A stretch of 64,000 nucleotides of DNA from Chlorops oryzae (GCA_020466095.1 CM035806.1:58477044-58541043); one strand, 5' to 3'; counted from the stretch's first letter, positions 44,647-56,875 are shown. Notes: a model not told the origin generated them from the sequence alone. A program made the numbers and translations.

Positions 44647-45125
44647 GTAAAGAAGTTTACATCGGCTAAGCCGATTGCACACATAACTTTTCCTCAGCCT
44701 AAAATATGTTAAAACATTACCTTAACAAAAATTCCTGCCGTTTTCGTTGTTTTAGCTTGGATATCTATTTATACCTTATCTGTACTTCGATTTAGCTTCT
44801 AAAATTCGAAATTATATTTAAGCACAACATTTTCGCGGATGGTGGGCATGGTCAAGTTTTAACCGTTAGAGGACATTTTGTCTAGCTGCGAAATACTCAA
44901 TTCAAACTAGTGAAAATCAAATTTTTGCGAATTTCGCGGATGGTGGTCTTGATCAAATTTTTACCCTTGGAGGACATTTTGTTTAGCTGCGAAATACTCA
45001 ATTCAAAATAGTGAAAATCAAATTTTCGCGAATTCCGCGGATGGTGGTCATGGTTAAATCGCGACTCCTTTGGTATGTTACTTCTCCTCTAAAACTTGGA
45101 ACAAATTTTCGCTCGCCATTGCCTC
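44647..45125. mobile_element. DINE-like repeat, second family, internally deleted copy
   Basis: GTAAAGAAGTTTACATCGGC to CGCGACTCCTTTGGTATGTTAC matches the longer copy at 55325-56478. It has three tandem units of about 90-100 bp with CGAATT(T/C)CGCGGATGGTGGTC. The GACA microsatellite is absent. It directly abuts the next DINE-like repeat. Confidence 0.65.
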
Positions 45126-45140
45126 AAATTAACTAAAAAA

Positions 45141-45666
45141 ACAAGTAAGAAAGCTAAAGTCGGTCAAGCCCGACTTTGAAATACCCAGCGTCCCGACATT
45201 ATGAGCGCACTATGTTTTGCTTCTCTATTTGTGGGCGTGGCAGTGGGAGGGCAACATAAATTATTTACCTACACCTTTCATTCGCCTTGGTGAACCTATG
45301 TTGCGAATTTGAAGCTTCTACGCCTTTTACTTCGGAAGTTACGAAAAATCTTCATTTGTGGGCGTGGCAGTGGGCGGGCCGCATAAAATTTTTTCCTACA
45401 CCTTTCATTCGCCTTGGTGAACCTATGTTGCGAACTTGAAGCTTCTACGCCTTTTACTTCGGAAGTTACGAAAAATCTTTATTTGTGGGCGTGGCAGTGG
45501 GCGGGCCACAAAAAATTTTTTCGTACACCTTTCATTCGCCTTGGTGAACCTATGTTGCGAATTTGAAGCTTCTACGCCTTTTACTTCACAAGTTACGATA
45601 AGCCCTTAGTTTTGGGCTTATTTGTGGGCGTGGCTCGAGGAGGGCGGCGTCCATTTTTTTCCAGGA
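45141..45666. mobile_element. DINE-1/Helitron-like repeat truncated by gap
   Basis: It has the same ACAAGTAAGAAAGC start, AAAGTCGG/CCGACTTT hairpin and GTGGGCGTGGCAG tandem units as 22763-23628, with units near 45231, 45358 and 45485. It is cut by the gap after CCATTTTTTTCCAGGA. Confidence 0.75.
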
Positions 45667-45766
45667 NNNNNNNNNNNNNNNNNNNNNNNNNNNNNNNNNN
45701 NNNNNNNNNNNNNNNNNNNNNNNNNNNNNNNNNNNNNNNNNNNNNNNNNNNNNNNNNNNNNNNNNN
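45667..45766. other. Assembly gap (100 N)
   Basis: 100 Ns joining a DINE-like array (left) to the 3' end of a Jockey-type LINE (right). The adjacency of hobbit and Nipped-A depends on this join being right. Confidence 0.99.
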
Positions 45767-45925
45767 ACAGCTCAAAAGGTGTGACTGGCCTTCACTTTTC
45801 CAAAACTAACCCCTTTAGTAGCCCTCCCAACAACCCATGTGGAATTAACAACTCCAACGGCAGACTATTTCACGCGTGTTCTAGTTCTAAATTGAAGATA
45901 CAATAAAAACACCTGTAAAAAGAAA
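45767..45925 (+). pseudogene. Jockey-type LINE 3' end, copy 1
   Basis: About 157 bp, essentially identical to 50395-50553 (one substitution seen in the first 30 bases), from AGCTCAAAAGGTGTGACTGG to GATACAATAAAAACACCTG. It encodes the last residues (QLKRCD.PSLFQN) and the 3' UTR with a polyadenylation-like signal. Confidence 0.75.
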
Positions 45926-46285
45926 CAAGTTGAGTTGTGTCATAGGACACCAGATAAGAACGAAGTTCATTATGGTATTTATAAATGTTAGTAAATATAA
46001 TTCGCAGCAAGGTTTTTCGCAAAACTCAATTGTTTTTATTAATCGAAAAATATATGTATACAAGACGGCTGTTTGTTGTTTTCAACTGTTTTTAACAAGC
46101 GAAAATGCGATACAGTATATTCTGCTTAGCTGCATTCAATTATTTTCCAGACAATTTTATGCACTTACGCGAAAAACGCACCTACCCGAAATTTTTTGCT
46201 GTATTTTTGAGTAACATATCAGAATGTCTTTAACAACACTTGAATTCTTAAAAGAACGCCGTCCAAATATTAATTTTATTAACAA
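45926..46285. other. No recognised feature
   Basis: AT-rich sequence. An open frame of 94 codons (45930-46214) has no recognisable domain and is probably fortuitous. Confidence 0.5.
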
Positions 46286-47300
46286 ACAAGTAAGAAAGCT
46301 AAAGTCGGTCAAGCCCGACTTTAAAATACCCAGCGTCCCGACGTTATGAGCGCACTATGTTTTGCTTCTCTATTTATGGGCGTGGCAGTGGGAGGGCCAC
46401 ATAAATTATTTCCTACACCTTTCATTCGCCTTGGTGAACCTATGTTGCGAATTTGAAGCTTCTACGCCTTTTACTTCGGAAGTTACGAAAAATCTTCATT
46501 TGTGGGCGTGGCAGTGGGCGGGCCACATTCATTTTTTTCCTACACCTTTCATTCGCCTTGCTGAACCTATGTTGCGAATTTGAAGCTTCTACGCCTTTTA
46601 CTTCGGAAGTTACGAAAAATCTTCATTTGTGGGCGTGGCAGTGGGCGAGCCACATAAAATTTTTTCCTACACCTTTCCTTCGCCTTGGTCAACCTATGTT
46701 GCGAATTTGAAGCTTCTACGCTTTTTACTTCGGAAGTTACAAAAAATCTCCATTTGTGGGCGTGGCAGTAGGTGGGCCACATACATTTTTTTCCTACACC
46801 TTTCATTCGTCTTGGTCAACCTATGTTGCGAATTTGAAGCTTCTACGCCTTTTACTTCACAAGTTACGATAAGCCCTTATTTGTGGGCGTGGCTCACGGA
46901 GAGCGGAGTCCATTTTTTTCCAGGATATGTCCCTTTTCGTAGTTTACCAGTACACCAAATATCAATGAAATGTGTTGAGTGGTTCGCAAGTTACAAGCAT
47001 TTTACTGAAAACACATTAAATTCATTTGTGGGCGTGGCAGTGAGCGGATGTCTTCCATTTTTAGTTAGGATCATACTCGGACCCCGATATACCTGTGTGC
47101 CACATTTCGACTTGATTGGTCCAGCCGTTTCGGAGGAGATCCGGACACGGACGGACGGACAGACGGACATGTCTAAATCGAATTTTTGATCCTGATCAAG
47201 AATATATATATATATATATATATATATGTCTATATCTACGGAGCGTAATTCCGGCTGTTACAAGATACCCTAATATACCCTGCTTACGCTGGGTATAAAA
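46286..47300. mobile_element. DINE-1/Helitron-like repeat, complete copy with four tandem units
   Basis: It starts AACAAGTAAGAAAGC and ends CTTACGCTGGGTATAAAAA. Units containing GGGCGTGGCAGT.GG start near 46378, 46504, 46630 and 46758. A variant unit follows, then a GGACGGACGGACAGACGGAC core (about 47149) and a (TA)n tract at 47203-47226. It is the clearest full-length reference for the family in this window. Confidence 0.8.
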
Positions 47301-47687
47301 ACAAATAAGTACTTTGACTTACTTTCGCTACTTGAACGCATACGCTTATTACAAGTAATCGGGCTCACAGGGTTGCATTTAAGTCATACATTTTCTATAT
47401 TTCTGTCGACCTGTCATCGAAATTTTAACTCTAATTTCCTTTTTTCAAAAGAATGAGCCCGTTACTTCCTTTCAATTTACTTTAACAGCGTTGAGCCCTT
47501 AAACTGCGAAGTCAGCTAAGCAGAATATACTGGAACTGAAAAAGCATACGTGTAAAGGGTTTTCCATCGCAAATGAGATAGTCTCGAAAATGCGAATTTT
47601 CATACATAAAGATGTTTTAAAGTATCGATATTTTTCACACCGATATTACATCCGCAGCCCCGGAGTACAGACGATGATTTTAATAAT

Positions 47688-47860
47688 AGGGGTATTCACA
47701 AAGGCGTGTTAAAAACGTTGGAAAGTCGGAAAATCGGAAAATTGCGACTTCTGAAAAACTTTTTAAACTTTTTTTGTATTTTGCACAACTTTTTAAGCAT
47801 ATAAAATTTTCCGATTTTCCGACTTTCCTACTTTCCGACGCCTTTGTGAATACCCCTTAT
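47688..47860. mobile_element. Small MITE with AGGGGTATTCACAAAGGCG ends
   Basis: Inverted ends AGGGGTATTCACAAAGGCG at both sides, continuing into GGAAAGTCGGAAAATCGGAA. It is about 170 bp, hairpin-like. Flanks do not show a decisive duplication. Confidence 0.7.
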
Positions 47861-47893
47861 GTTTTAATTATGTACGAATTGACGTATACTTTG

Positions 47894-48670
47894 TAGTGAT
47901 GTAACGAATATTCGCATTCGCATTCGCGAATATTCGCATGTTTTTTCACATTCGCATTCGCATTCGCAAAATGTTGCGAATATTTTGCGAATATATAATT
48001 AGCAGAAAATTGACCAAAAATGTAAACTTTAATCGATTTTTTAAATTTAAATTTAAAAGCCAATATTTTAGCATTTAAAGAATTTTTTATGTGCTACCGT
48101 TACACAGATATTGCACTTAAAAAAACCATTTTAGTATGCAACGTATATAAGAAAGTCCATGTCTTTTATGCTACTTATAGCTTTTATTTTTAGCTAGTTT
48201 CAGCATTTTTTGTCTATTTTCGGCTATTTTTAGTAGCCGCTCTGCTCTCTCACACACACTTGCATTTTCAATTTTGCCGATCCCTGAATTAAACGTATTT
48301 GGAATGCCTTTAAGTTCCTTCACATAAATTTTCATACAAGAACGACCGTCTGAGGGCTGCTAAACGAAAAACGACAATAATGCTTGCACGAAATCGTCAG
48401 ATTAGTTTTGTTGTTGTCATGTGACTGTTTTTTTTTTAACACTTTGAAATTTAACATCGAAATGTGTAATTTCTTTTACTTATGAATGAATTATTTTTTT
48501 CCAAAGTTGGTGCGCTATATAAATAAATAAATTGATTTGGTGATGTGTGCCAAATTTGAGATATAGATTGAAAAACTGAATATTCGCATTCGCATTCGCA
48601 TTCGCGAATATGAGTAGGCATTCGCATTCGCATTCGCGAATGCTAAAATTTGACATTCGTTACATCACTA
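47894..48670. mobile_element. hAT-type MITE with subterminal GCATTC hexamer arrays
   Basis: Ends TAGTGATGTAACGAAT and the inverse are flanked by a perfect 8-bp duplication ATACTTTG (47886-47893, 48671-48678). CGCATT hexamers repeat in tandem next to both ends (47911-47970 and 48580-48640) and end in CGCGAATA palindromes. It is 777 bp. The coding-looking frames are translations of the hexamer. Confidence 0.85.
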
Positions 48671-48959
48671 ATACTTTGATAGCGCAAAAAAATTATAAGC
48701 TACCTAAAATGCCCTTATATTATATATTTGCAAAAACCTACTAATCGGAGTTATTCTGAAAACGTTCAGTCTGGCAGCACCACATATTGTTTTGTTTTGT
48801 TTGAATGCATTTATGCTTGTATGTGTCTGTGTAGTTTCTGAATTTAATAATTAATTGTTTTTTCGGGATATCGTCAGAAATAAGTGTCGCCTAAAAAAGT
48901 ATAATATCTCGGCCGCATCAGGAAGTCATTTTACGTAAATATATGTATATTTCTTTCTT

Positions 48960-49567
48960 TTTGCAAAGGTTATTATACCCTTTTTTGCGAACTTCAATTT
49001 GAGGCTTACTTTCTCCTAAAAAAAAAGAAGTTGAGGATTCTGCAATTGCTTCAGTACTATGTCCGCATATAAAACTTAAGTGGATTAAAGCATTGAATTC
49101 CGCTTTTGATGACAACAAGGTTGGAGAGGTAGTCGAAATAGTAAAAAAAAAGCCGTTTACGACATGTCAGGTATCCAAAGCAAGGTTATCCAGGAAAAAA
49201 CGCCTTCGAAAAGATATCATTTTCAGTTTTCCTTAGCTGGTAAATAATTCCTTCATATTTAATATTTAAATATCAATGCTTAATTTTAATAGATGAACCG
49301 GAAGATATGTTTGAACAAATGGAAAATTCAAACAATAATGAGTTTGTTGCTTATCTAGCAGATTCTTCAACATCTGAAAAAATGCTGGATAAATATCCAA
49401 ACATCAAAAAAGCGTATATAAGATATAATATGCCAGTACCTTCATCGGCTGCGGTTGAAAGATTATTTTCATTTGCAACTCTTTTGAATGGACCACGACG
49501 TGGCTCGCTTTCCGATAGCAATTTTGAAAAATTACTTTTATTGAAATTGAACAATTTCCAAATTTAA
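48960..49567 (+). pseudogene. hAT transposase C-terminal fragment, + strand
   Basis: After degenerate coding (48980-49190) a GT..AG intron (about 49231-49291) precedes the last exon DEPEDMFEQMENS...YIRYNMPVPSSAAVERLFSFATLLNGPRRGSLSDSNFEKLL, stopping at 49565. It is the same branch as the BED-hAT at 18.1 kb, with the intron in the same place, but clearly diverged. CACTAAAATTTTAGTGG-type repeats at about 50903-50945 may be its terminal region. Confidence 0.75.
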
Positions 49568-49569
49568 TA

Positions 49570-50045
49570 ATTTAATACAATAAAATTTATAATGAAACAT
49601 AATTACTTCTAGATATGCACTTATTGGGCTTATAAGCGAAATTTCGATACAAACAAGTATTCCCAGCTTAATGCCTTGTTGAGTGCTTTTGAATGCACAA
49701 CGACGCTGATTGCTTTCCTGGTTATTATTTGTCCTGTACACGGAATGCTCATATGGTTGATTCCTTAGGCTTGAAAGGGGCTTAAGGGGCTTGAAAGGAA
49801 TTATCAATTCTATATCCCATTCCATATGGGCTTGCAGTTCCGGGCTGACAATTCAAGGCTTAAACAAAAGAATTGTTAATTGCCGCGCTTAAAAATATGA
49901 ATTAAAAAAGGAATTGATAATTCCTTTTCAGAAATCTTGCAGTAGAATTATTATTTTAATTCTTAATTCAATCATTCAAGCCTAGGCTTGGAATCAGAAA
50001 ATACATTTCACGGCTTGAATTATAAGGGATTTAAACTCAAAAGGA
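49570..50045. other. Degenerate sequence with GGAATTGATAATTCC-like palindromes
   Basis: GGCTTGAAAGGAATTATCAATTC (about 49787) and AAAAAGGAATTGATAATTCC (about 49905) are inverted relatives, and AGCCTAGGCTTGG occurs near 49980. It is probably a small inverted-repeat element; no coding content. Confidence 0.4.
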
Positions 50046-50553
50046 ATTCAATCCTTTACAGCTCTGATTGGCTACTTAACACAAAGTCAAAATTGCCGCT
50101 CGAACACAAAGTGCTTCTTTATAACGCAACACTAAAGCCTATATGGACTTATGACTCCCAGCTTTGGGGAAAAGCGAGTAACTCTATAATAGACATTATA
50201 CAACGCTAGCAGTCTAAAATCCTTCGGACTATCTCTGGTGCTCCATGGTTCATTAAGAACGAAAACATACACAAGGAGTTTTGTATCCCGATGGTCAAAA
50301 ACGAGTTTAGTTTATTAAGCCGCAAATATAGCACTCGGTTGTCACAGCATTCGAACACACTAGCTTTTAATTTGTTGCTAACAAATAGATACTCACAGCT
50401 CAAAAGGTGTGACCGGCCTTCACTTTTCCAAAACTAACCCCTTTAGTAGCCCTCCCAACAACCCATGTGGAATTAACAACTCCAACGGCAGACTATTTCA
50501 CGCGTGTTCTAGTTCTAAATTGAAGATACAATAAAAACACCTGTAAAAAGAAA
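50046..50553 (+). pseudogene. Jockey-type LINE ORF2 C-terminus and 3' end, copy 2
   Basis: It reads LPLEHKVLLYNATLKPIWTYDSQLWGKASNS, IIQR*QSKILRTISGAPWF and LSQHSNTLAFNLLLTNRYSQLKRCDRPSLFQN, the region after RT in Jockey-clade elements. One in-frame stop. The 3' UTR ends ACAATAAAAACACCTG. It is 5'-truncated, as is common for LINEs. The same 3' end lies right of the gap at 45767. Confidence 0.8.
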
Positions 50554-51039
50554 AAAACATTTTCGTCGCCATTTACGTTAATACTCACTGTGTGCATACA
50601 AAATGAAGTAAAATTTCATCTTTGAAGACGCATACCAAACAAACTAGTTTTGTCTTTTTATAAGCCTTCAATTTTGTGATGCACAATTTTATTTCCCTTA
50701 TTTTTGTACCTTGAAGTTGTTTTTACAATTACTTTTTGCCTTTTACTCAAAAGTTTTGCATTCTAGACTTACTGTGATTGAGGGACAGTGCTCCCTCTCA
50801 AATATTACTTTTTTGTGACAGTGGACATTTTTATAAAAGTTGATAGAGAATTTTTTTTTCAATAGCACAATACTTTAGTTACAGTGATTTTTTGCATTGG
50901 CACTAAAATTTTAGTGGCAGTGCTTTTCTCTTCACTAGCGGTAAAGAAAACTTAAAAAAACTCCATATTAATTAAAAACAATTTACCATTTCTTCTCATT
51001 CATAATTTCCCATTTATTGCAAATAAGCTGTGAAGATTT
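50554..51039. other. Intergenic/3' flank of Nipped-A
   Basis: AT-rich. It contains hAT-like subterminal repeats (ACTAAAATTTTAGTGGCAGTG, about 50902) and possible polyadenylation signals for Nipped-A on the - strand. No gene seen. Confidence 0.5.
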
Positions 51040-51606
51040 TCACAGCCACGGATGCCATGCAGGATCCATACGACACAAGTTGTCTGGGTTAGTGGCAGCC
51101 TGTATAAGCAAGGAGACTTGTTTCGATTCGATGTTGTCAAAATAAGAGATGCTATTTAATCGCATCATTATTAAAGATACCGCTTTGTTAACAAAACTGA
51201 TGATGTTTTCCATATTATCTTGTTGAGAATCATCGACAGTTTCATTTGGTTTCATATCCCTTAAGCGCTTTTTGTTCATTGTAATGATTTCATCTCTCAA
51301 AATAGCAGTTAATATGGATGAGAGTTTATAGCTGGGCTGAACAAAGCAACGCGCTGTTGCTACCATTGCTGCTGATAATGGACCACTGATACCAATTTTA
51401 GTAATAAATTCGGCTATATTTGGCGTCAAACGGAACGGAACGGGTCGACCGGAATCAAAATCTTCTTTTTCTTCGTTAAAATCGAATTTGAAGTAAGAAA
51501 TGTTCATCATTCCTGAATCCTGGTGTAAGTACATCATATCAGCATTAAGCCTTGTCAAATAAAAAGCGTATTCGCTAAGAAATGATAAGGCCAGTTGAAG
51601 AGTGAG
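51040..51606 (-). CDS. Nipped-A: Nipped-A (TRRAP/Tra1) terminal exon
   Basis: The - strand runs from acceptor CAG (51609-51607) to TGA (51042-51040). It reads LTLQLALSFLSEYAFYLTRL, GRPVPFRLTPNIAEFITKIG and ends CRMDPAWHPWL, the conserved FATC-end of TRRAP proteins. TRRAP/Nipped-A is a giant pseudokinase of the PI3K-related family and the activator-binding scaffold of SAGA and NuA4/Tip60 complexes (family knowledge). 188 residues plus stop, uninterrupted. Confidence 0.93.
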   Translation of the reverse strand, partial: LTLQLALSFLSEYAFYLTRLNADMMYLHQDSGMMNISYFKFDFNEEKEDFDSGRPVPFRLTPNIAEFITKIGISGPLSAAMVATARCFVQPSYKLSSILTAILRDEIITMNKKRLRDMKPNETVDDSQQDNMENIISFVNKAVSLIMMRLNSISYFDNIESKQVSLLIQAATNPDNLCRMDPAWHPWL

Positions 51607-51858
51607 CTGAAATATATAAAAAAAAAATACGGTCAGAAAATTATTAAAAGTTGTGTTTCCACAATCATTATGGCGTTACTTTAGGGCGTTTCAAACTTGA
51701 AAAAAGTACTAAAATTCGAAGACGGTGGGGCTGAAAAGAATTATATATGTCTGATTTTATTTTGCAAAATATTTTAATTGTGACTGACATAATATGGCTC
51801 AAATGATCCCATATTCTTCAATTTTTCGAGAATAAGAAAATTCAAAAATTATAATTAC
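51607..51858 (-). other. Nipped-A: Nipped-A last intron (252 bp) with MITE relic
   Basis: Donor GTAATT after FRKM, acceptor TTTCAG. It contains TAGGGCGTTTCAAACTTGAA (51682), matching the terminus of the 811-bp element at 33510-34320. Confidence 0.8.
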
Positions 51859-53082
51859 CATTTTTCGGAATTGCCAGAAGTCGGTGGCTGATACAAAGCA
51901 TTTATTTGCCCAATTCTTCAGTAGTACTTTTGGGAGCATTAATTGAATTTCATCGAATATGTAACATAAGACTGAATGTGTTGTTTGACTTCCTCTTGAT
52001 TGCGTCTCAGAAAGGTGATCGTAGTATTTTACAATCGCCAGGTCATGGTCCATTTTCATATTTGAGCAGCAATTTTTATAAATTTCTCTCAGCGAAATAC
52101 TTGCTGGGTTGTCCTCAGCCAGACGCATTTGTGGAGATATTGGAACTACCTTAGGCACTGTTATATTCAAAAATCGTCTCGATGTTTCCTTTTGTTTTTC
52201 TAAATAATTATTTAGCATACGCATTAATTGCAATACGCGCTCCTCGCGTCTAGGGTCACCTAATCCCGTGTCATTGACCACTAAATAGGGGTAAACTTTT
52301 CCGTTCGTTCCTCTTATGTAGAGCCGTCTCGCGGCGGTGTTGTTTTTTTGAACGATTTCTACACGTGGCATGAAACGCGCTATTCGAATATGGTAATGTG
52401 ATGACGACGGTATTAAGAATTCTCCAGGTAATTCAACCTCGGCAGTTTTTTGACTAAAGTTTGATAGAAAACGACACTTATCTTCTATCAAAAACGAAGT
52501 AGGCAGTTTTTGAACCTTTGCTTCTAGAACTTTTATCCATGTCTTTAGCTTCGAAATGAGATTATGCAATTTCAAAGCTCCAGGCTTAGAAAAATCAAAG
52601 TCATTTGTAAACTTTTCTTTCATTTTTTGGAAAACTGGATCTTGGAATGTTACTTGTGCTCGTCTCGCAAAGGATTCAGATCCCGCAGAGTTAGAAACTG
52701 AAGATGTGACAGATCCGGACACATTTTCTATTCCAATTCCGAATGTAGATCCCAACTTTCGAACAAAATGCAGGGTATGTGGTGTAATAGTAGCATCGTT
52801 TACAGAGCTTCTGTTTTCGAAAGCGATTGCATAGCATTTAATTAGACCTTGCCGCAGCTGACGAAGAACTTCTTCAGTCCAGCTTTCTCGAAACCATACC
52901 ATCTGATCTACAATACCTTCCAGAGAACTTAAGATTGTCGGATGTATTTCTCGTTGCACATGCATAACTTTCGAGCAGCGCCACATTGAAGGTGTTGCCT
53001 TGATTGGATTGACTGCTGGTGATCCAGAAATGGATCCGTTCGAGCTTGCTGAATATGGATGAATACTGAGTGGTTCAAATGC
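51859..53082 (-). CDS. Nipped-A: Nipped-A (TRRAP/Tra1) penultimate exon, pseudokinase N-lobe region
   Basis: It is bounded by acceptor TTTCAG (53083-53085) and the donor at 51858-51857; 408 codons, open. It reads AFEPLSIHPY, HPTILSSLEGIVDQMVWFRESW, DFDFSKPGALKLHNLISKLKTW, EVELPGEFLIPSSSHYHIRIARF, ARRLYIRGTNGKVYPYLV and VPISPQMRLAEDNPASISLREIY. These are the FAT-end and kinase-like region of TRRAP. As in other family members, the canonical PI3K catalytic motifs are absent. Upstream exons should lie right of 53083 on -; none was found up to 64000, so this intron is at least 10.9 kb. Confidence 0.93.
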
Positions 53083-53085
53083 CTG

Positions 53086-53771
53086 AAATAAAATTATGGC
53101 ATCACGTTAATTAATATAAATATTGATATCTTTACCCTATATGTCTGGGTCTCCAAGATTTGAGAAAACTAGTTTATGGACTTTTAATTCCAATACCTTC
53201 TTTATATGTTAGACGGCTCAACTAGCAAAAAAAAAAAAAACACTATTGTAACATGGGAGGACGGGAGGCCTTAAGGGAAATACAACTTTAGATCATACAG
53301 GTTCTTTCCGTGCAATCAGTACTGTTGGAAGTACTACAATAGTAGTATTTTACTTCATTTTCATCACCCGTACTACTATACTACTAGAACATAAAGATTA
53401 CTACATTTTTCGTAAATTCAGCTCTGTATAACAGATTACAAGTATACGTCAAAAATATTTTCTCAAAAACGAAAAATGACAGCTGAGAAATTTACTTTAA
53501 GCTGCGTTAGTGATGGGCAAAATTTAAACGAGTATCACTACTTTTTACAGAGGTCAACATTCGAATGCGTCGGACGGGAAAATTTTTACCGCTCGTTAAA
53601 TTAAAATTTTAAAATTTTTTAATTGGTTAAAGAGCGATAAACATTTAAGTAATTGTTCATAAAGCGTTTAAGTGAACTGAACAAACAAACTCACAATATT
53701 TAAAATAAAAAGCGAAAAACTCTGAAAAAAAAACAATCGGTTTTCAATAAAGAAAGCGCGCTATAAGCGTA
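53086..53771. other. Nipped-A intron, no recognised feature
   Basis: AT-rich, with short TACTAC/GTAGTA-rich stretches (53320-53390). Bases near 53690-53771 probably form the LINE 5' UTR. Confidence 0.5.
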
Positions 53772-55088
53772 ATGGTTGAGTGTAGCAAATGCAGAGGATT
53801 CATAAAGGGAGAGACGGGAATACGGTGCGAGGGTGTATGTGGCAAATGCTATCATTTAACGGCTAAGTGTTCGGGCATTGACCAATACGCTAGTAATGCA
53901 ATTAATACTAATCCAATGTTACGTTTTATGTGTGACGATTGCATGCAATATATTCAAAATGTTGATATGGTCGTTAAGGAAATGCAAGAAAATGTAAAGA
54001 AGAATAATCGCTACTTAAAAGAATACAAAGCGGAGTTCAACGACAGCCTAAAATCTAATGAAAAAGAAATTAAAGAACTGCTACAAGCAATTGAGTTGCG
54101 TTACTCTGAGCGAGTTAAATCTTTGGCTAAAGTGCATGAAGCGTGTGAAAATAAAATTAAAGAGGTAGATAAGAGAATGGCTACATTCACTGATCAAATA
54201 AAAGAGGAAAGTAAAGTGATATGTCGCGAATTGGATAGTAGCAAGAAAGAAAATATGAAGGCATGTGAAGAAGTTAAAAAAATCGTGAAGGAAAGTGCAA
54301 TAGGAGAGAATGATACCTACGCGGGAAAACTTAAGAAAGCTATTAAAATTGCTCCGTTGTTGGTTACACCGAAAAAAACACAAGAGAGTGAAATAACAAA
54401 AGATGATATCAAAACAAAAATTAATCCAGCTGAGCTTAAAGTGAAAGTGAACGAAATGAAGAATAGACAAAGCGGTTCGATAATAATACAGTGTGCAACA
54501 AATGAGGAGCGTGATATTTTATCAAAAGAAATAAAAGATAAGATGGGCGAAAATTATGATATTGTGATTCCAGGCTTGCGAAATCCAAAAATAATAATAG
54601 CAGGCTTTCGCCAAGAAATGGATGAAAGTCAAATCATTTTGGCTATAAGAAATCAAAATCAAATCGAATTTAAAACTATTAAATGCATTAAAATATTTAA
54701 ATCCAAAAAAAAACCAAGTGTGTATAACGCAATAATCGAAGTCGACGGAGCAGCGTTCCAAAATATCATGATAGAGCAACGAATAAACGTTGGATGGGAC
54801 AGATGTATAGTGTACGAGTGCTTAAACGTTCTAAGATGTTTCAAATGTTGGGGATTTAACCATAAATCTTATGAATGCAGGGAACAAAATCAGAGATGTG
54901 CAAAATGTGGGGAATCAGGTCACAGTTTTAAGGATTGTAAAAGTAATGCTATGAAGTGTGTAAACTGTGTAAAGGCGAAAGAACAACTTAACATGAAAGA
55001 CCTAAAAACAGACCACGACAGCAGAGATCCAAAATGTGTTATCCTTCAAAGAAAGAGAAGGCAAGAAGGGGATCTGGTCCAGTATTAG
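53772..55088 (+). CDS. LINE ORF1: PHD-like and zinc-knuckle protein
   Basis: 438 residues, uninterrupted. It begins with a PHD-like zinc domain (CSKCRGFIKG...GIRCEGVCGKCYH...MCDDC, residues 4-60). A long charged coiled-coil stretch follows (about 65-175), then a globular region (QSGSIIIQCATNEERDI, about 235-345). Three zinc motifs follow: CFKCWGFNHKSYEC, CAKCGESGHSFKDC and CVNC...C (about 357-425). PHD-containing ORF1 proteins are known from CR1-like LINEs. It would package the element RNA. It is the only intact element ORF longer than 400 codons here; ORF2 starts about 20 bases downstream. Confidence 0.8.
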   Translation: MVECSKCRGFIKGETGIRCEGVCGKCYHLTAKCSGIDQYASNAINTNPMLRFMCDDCMQYIQNVDMVVKEMQENVKKNNRYLKEYKAEFNDSLKSNEKEIKELLQAIELRYSERVKSLAKVHEACENKIKEVDKRMATFTDQIKEESKVICRELDSSKKENMKACEEVKKIVKESAIGENDTYAGKLKKAIKIAPLLVTPKKTQESEITKDDIKTKINPAELKVKVNEMKNRQSGSIIIQCATNEERDILSKEIKDKMGENYDIVIPGLRNPKIIIAGFRQEMDESQIILAIRNQNQIEFKTIKCIKIFKSKKKPSVYNAIIEVDGAAFQNIMIEQRINVGWDRCIVYECLNVLRCFKCWGFNHKSYECREQNQRCAKCGESGHSFKDCKSNAMKCVNCVKAKEQLNMKDLKTDHDSRDPKCVILQRKRRQEGDLVQY

Positions 55089-55324
55089 CAATCAGCTACA
55101 ACAGTCACAACCTTGTACTTGAACATTGGTGGAATACGAACGAATTTTGAACAACTTCAGATTATAATTGCAGAAACAGACATTGAATTTATCGTGTTGA
55201 CAGAAACGCATTTAACTGATGAGATACAAGACCATGAAATAGAGATAAATAATTATACGGTGGTGAGATGTGACAGTATATCAAATCATACAGGCGGTGT
55301 TTTAATCTATGTAAAAAACAAGTA

Positions 55325-56478
<1,154 letters not shown>

Positions 56479-56875
56479 AATGATTGGCAAATCAGATCGA
56501 CAGAGATGATAGCTATCGGAAGAAAGTTTTGGTGGCTAAGGGTTAAAGTACAACGTCAGGAGTTGCAGTACACGCTAATTGCTGTTTACAGATCACCGAA
56601 TAGAATTAATTCTCCGGAAACTGAATTATGCGAATTTCTGATGTTTAAGCTTGATGAAATAGACTTATCGAATGAAGTTATTATGATGGGAGACTTAAAC
56701 ATAAATTGGTTTAGTGACACCTTATACAAAAACTGGTTGAATGAAATAATTACAGACAACGCGCTCAAACAAATTGTTGATGAGCCGACGAGGATAACGG
56801 AAAATTCTGCAACATTGATTGATTATGTAATCACAAACATAACAGAGATTATTGCACGTAGTAACAACATGTGTA

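Noticed and set aside
47857..48633. Arg/Met/Cys-Glu-repeat protein-like frames on the - strand
   Set aside because: They come from GCATTC hexamer repeats in a MITE.
51859..53082. Active PI3K-like kinase
   Set aside because: The sequence is TRRAP/Nipped-A, a pseudokinase; the canonical catalytic motifs are absent.
53310..53400. Possible regulatory TACTAC/GTAGTA cluster
   Set aside because: Low-complexity AT-rich intron with no second line of support.
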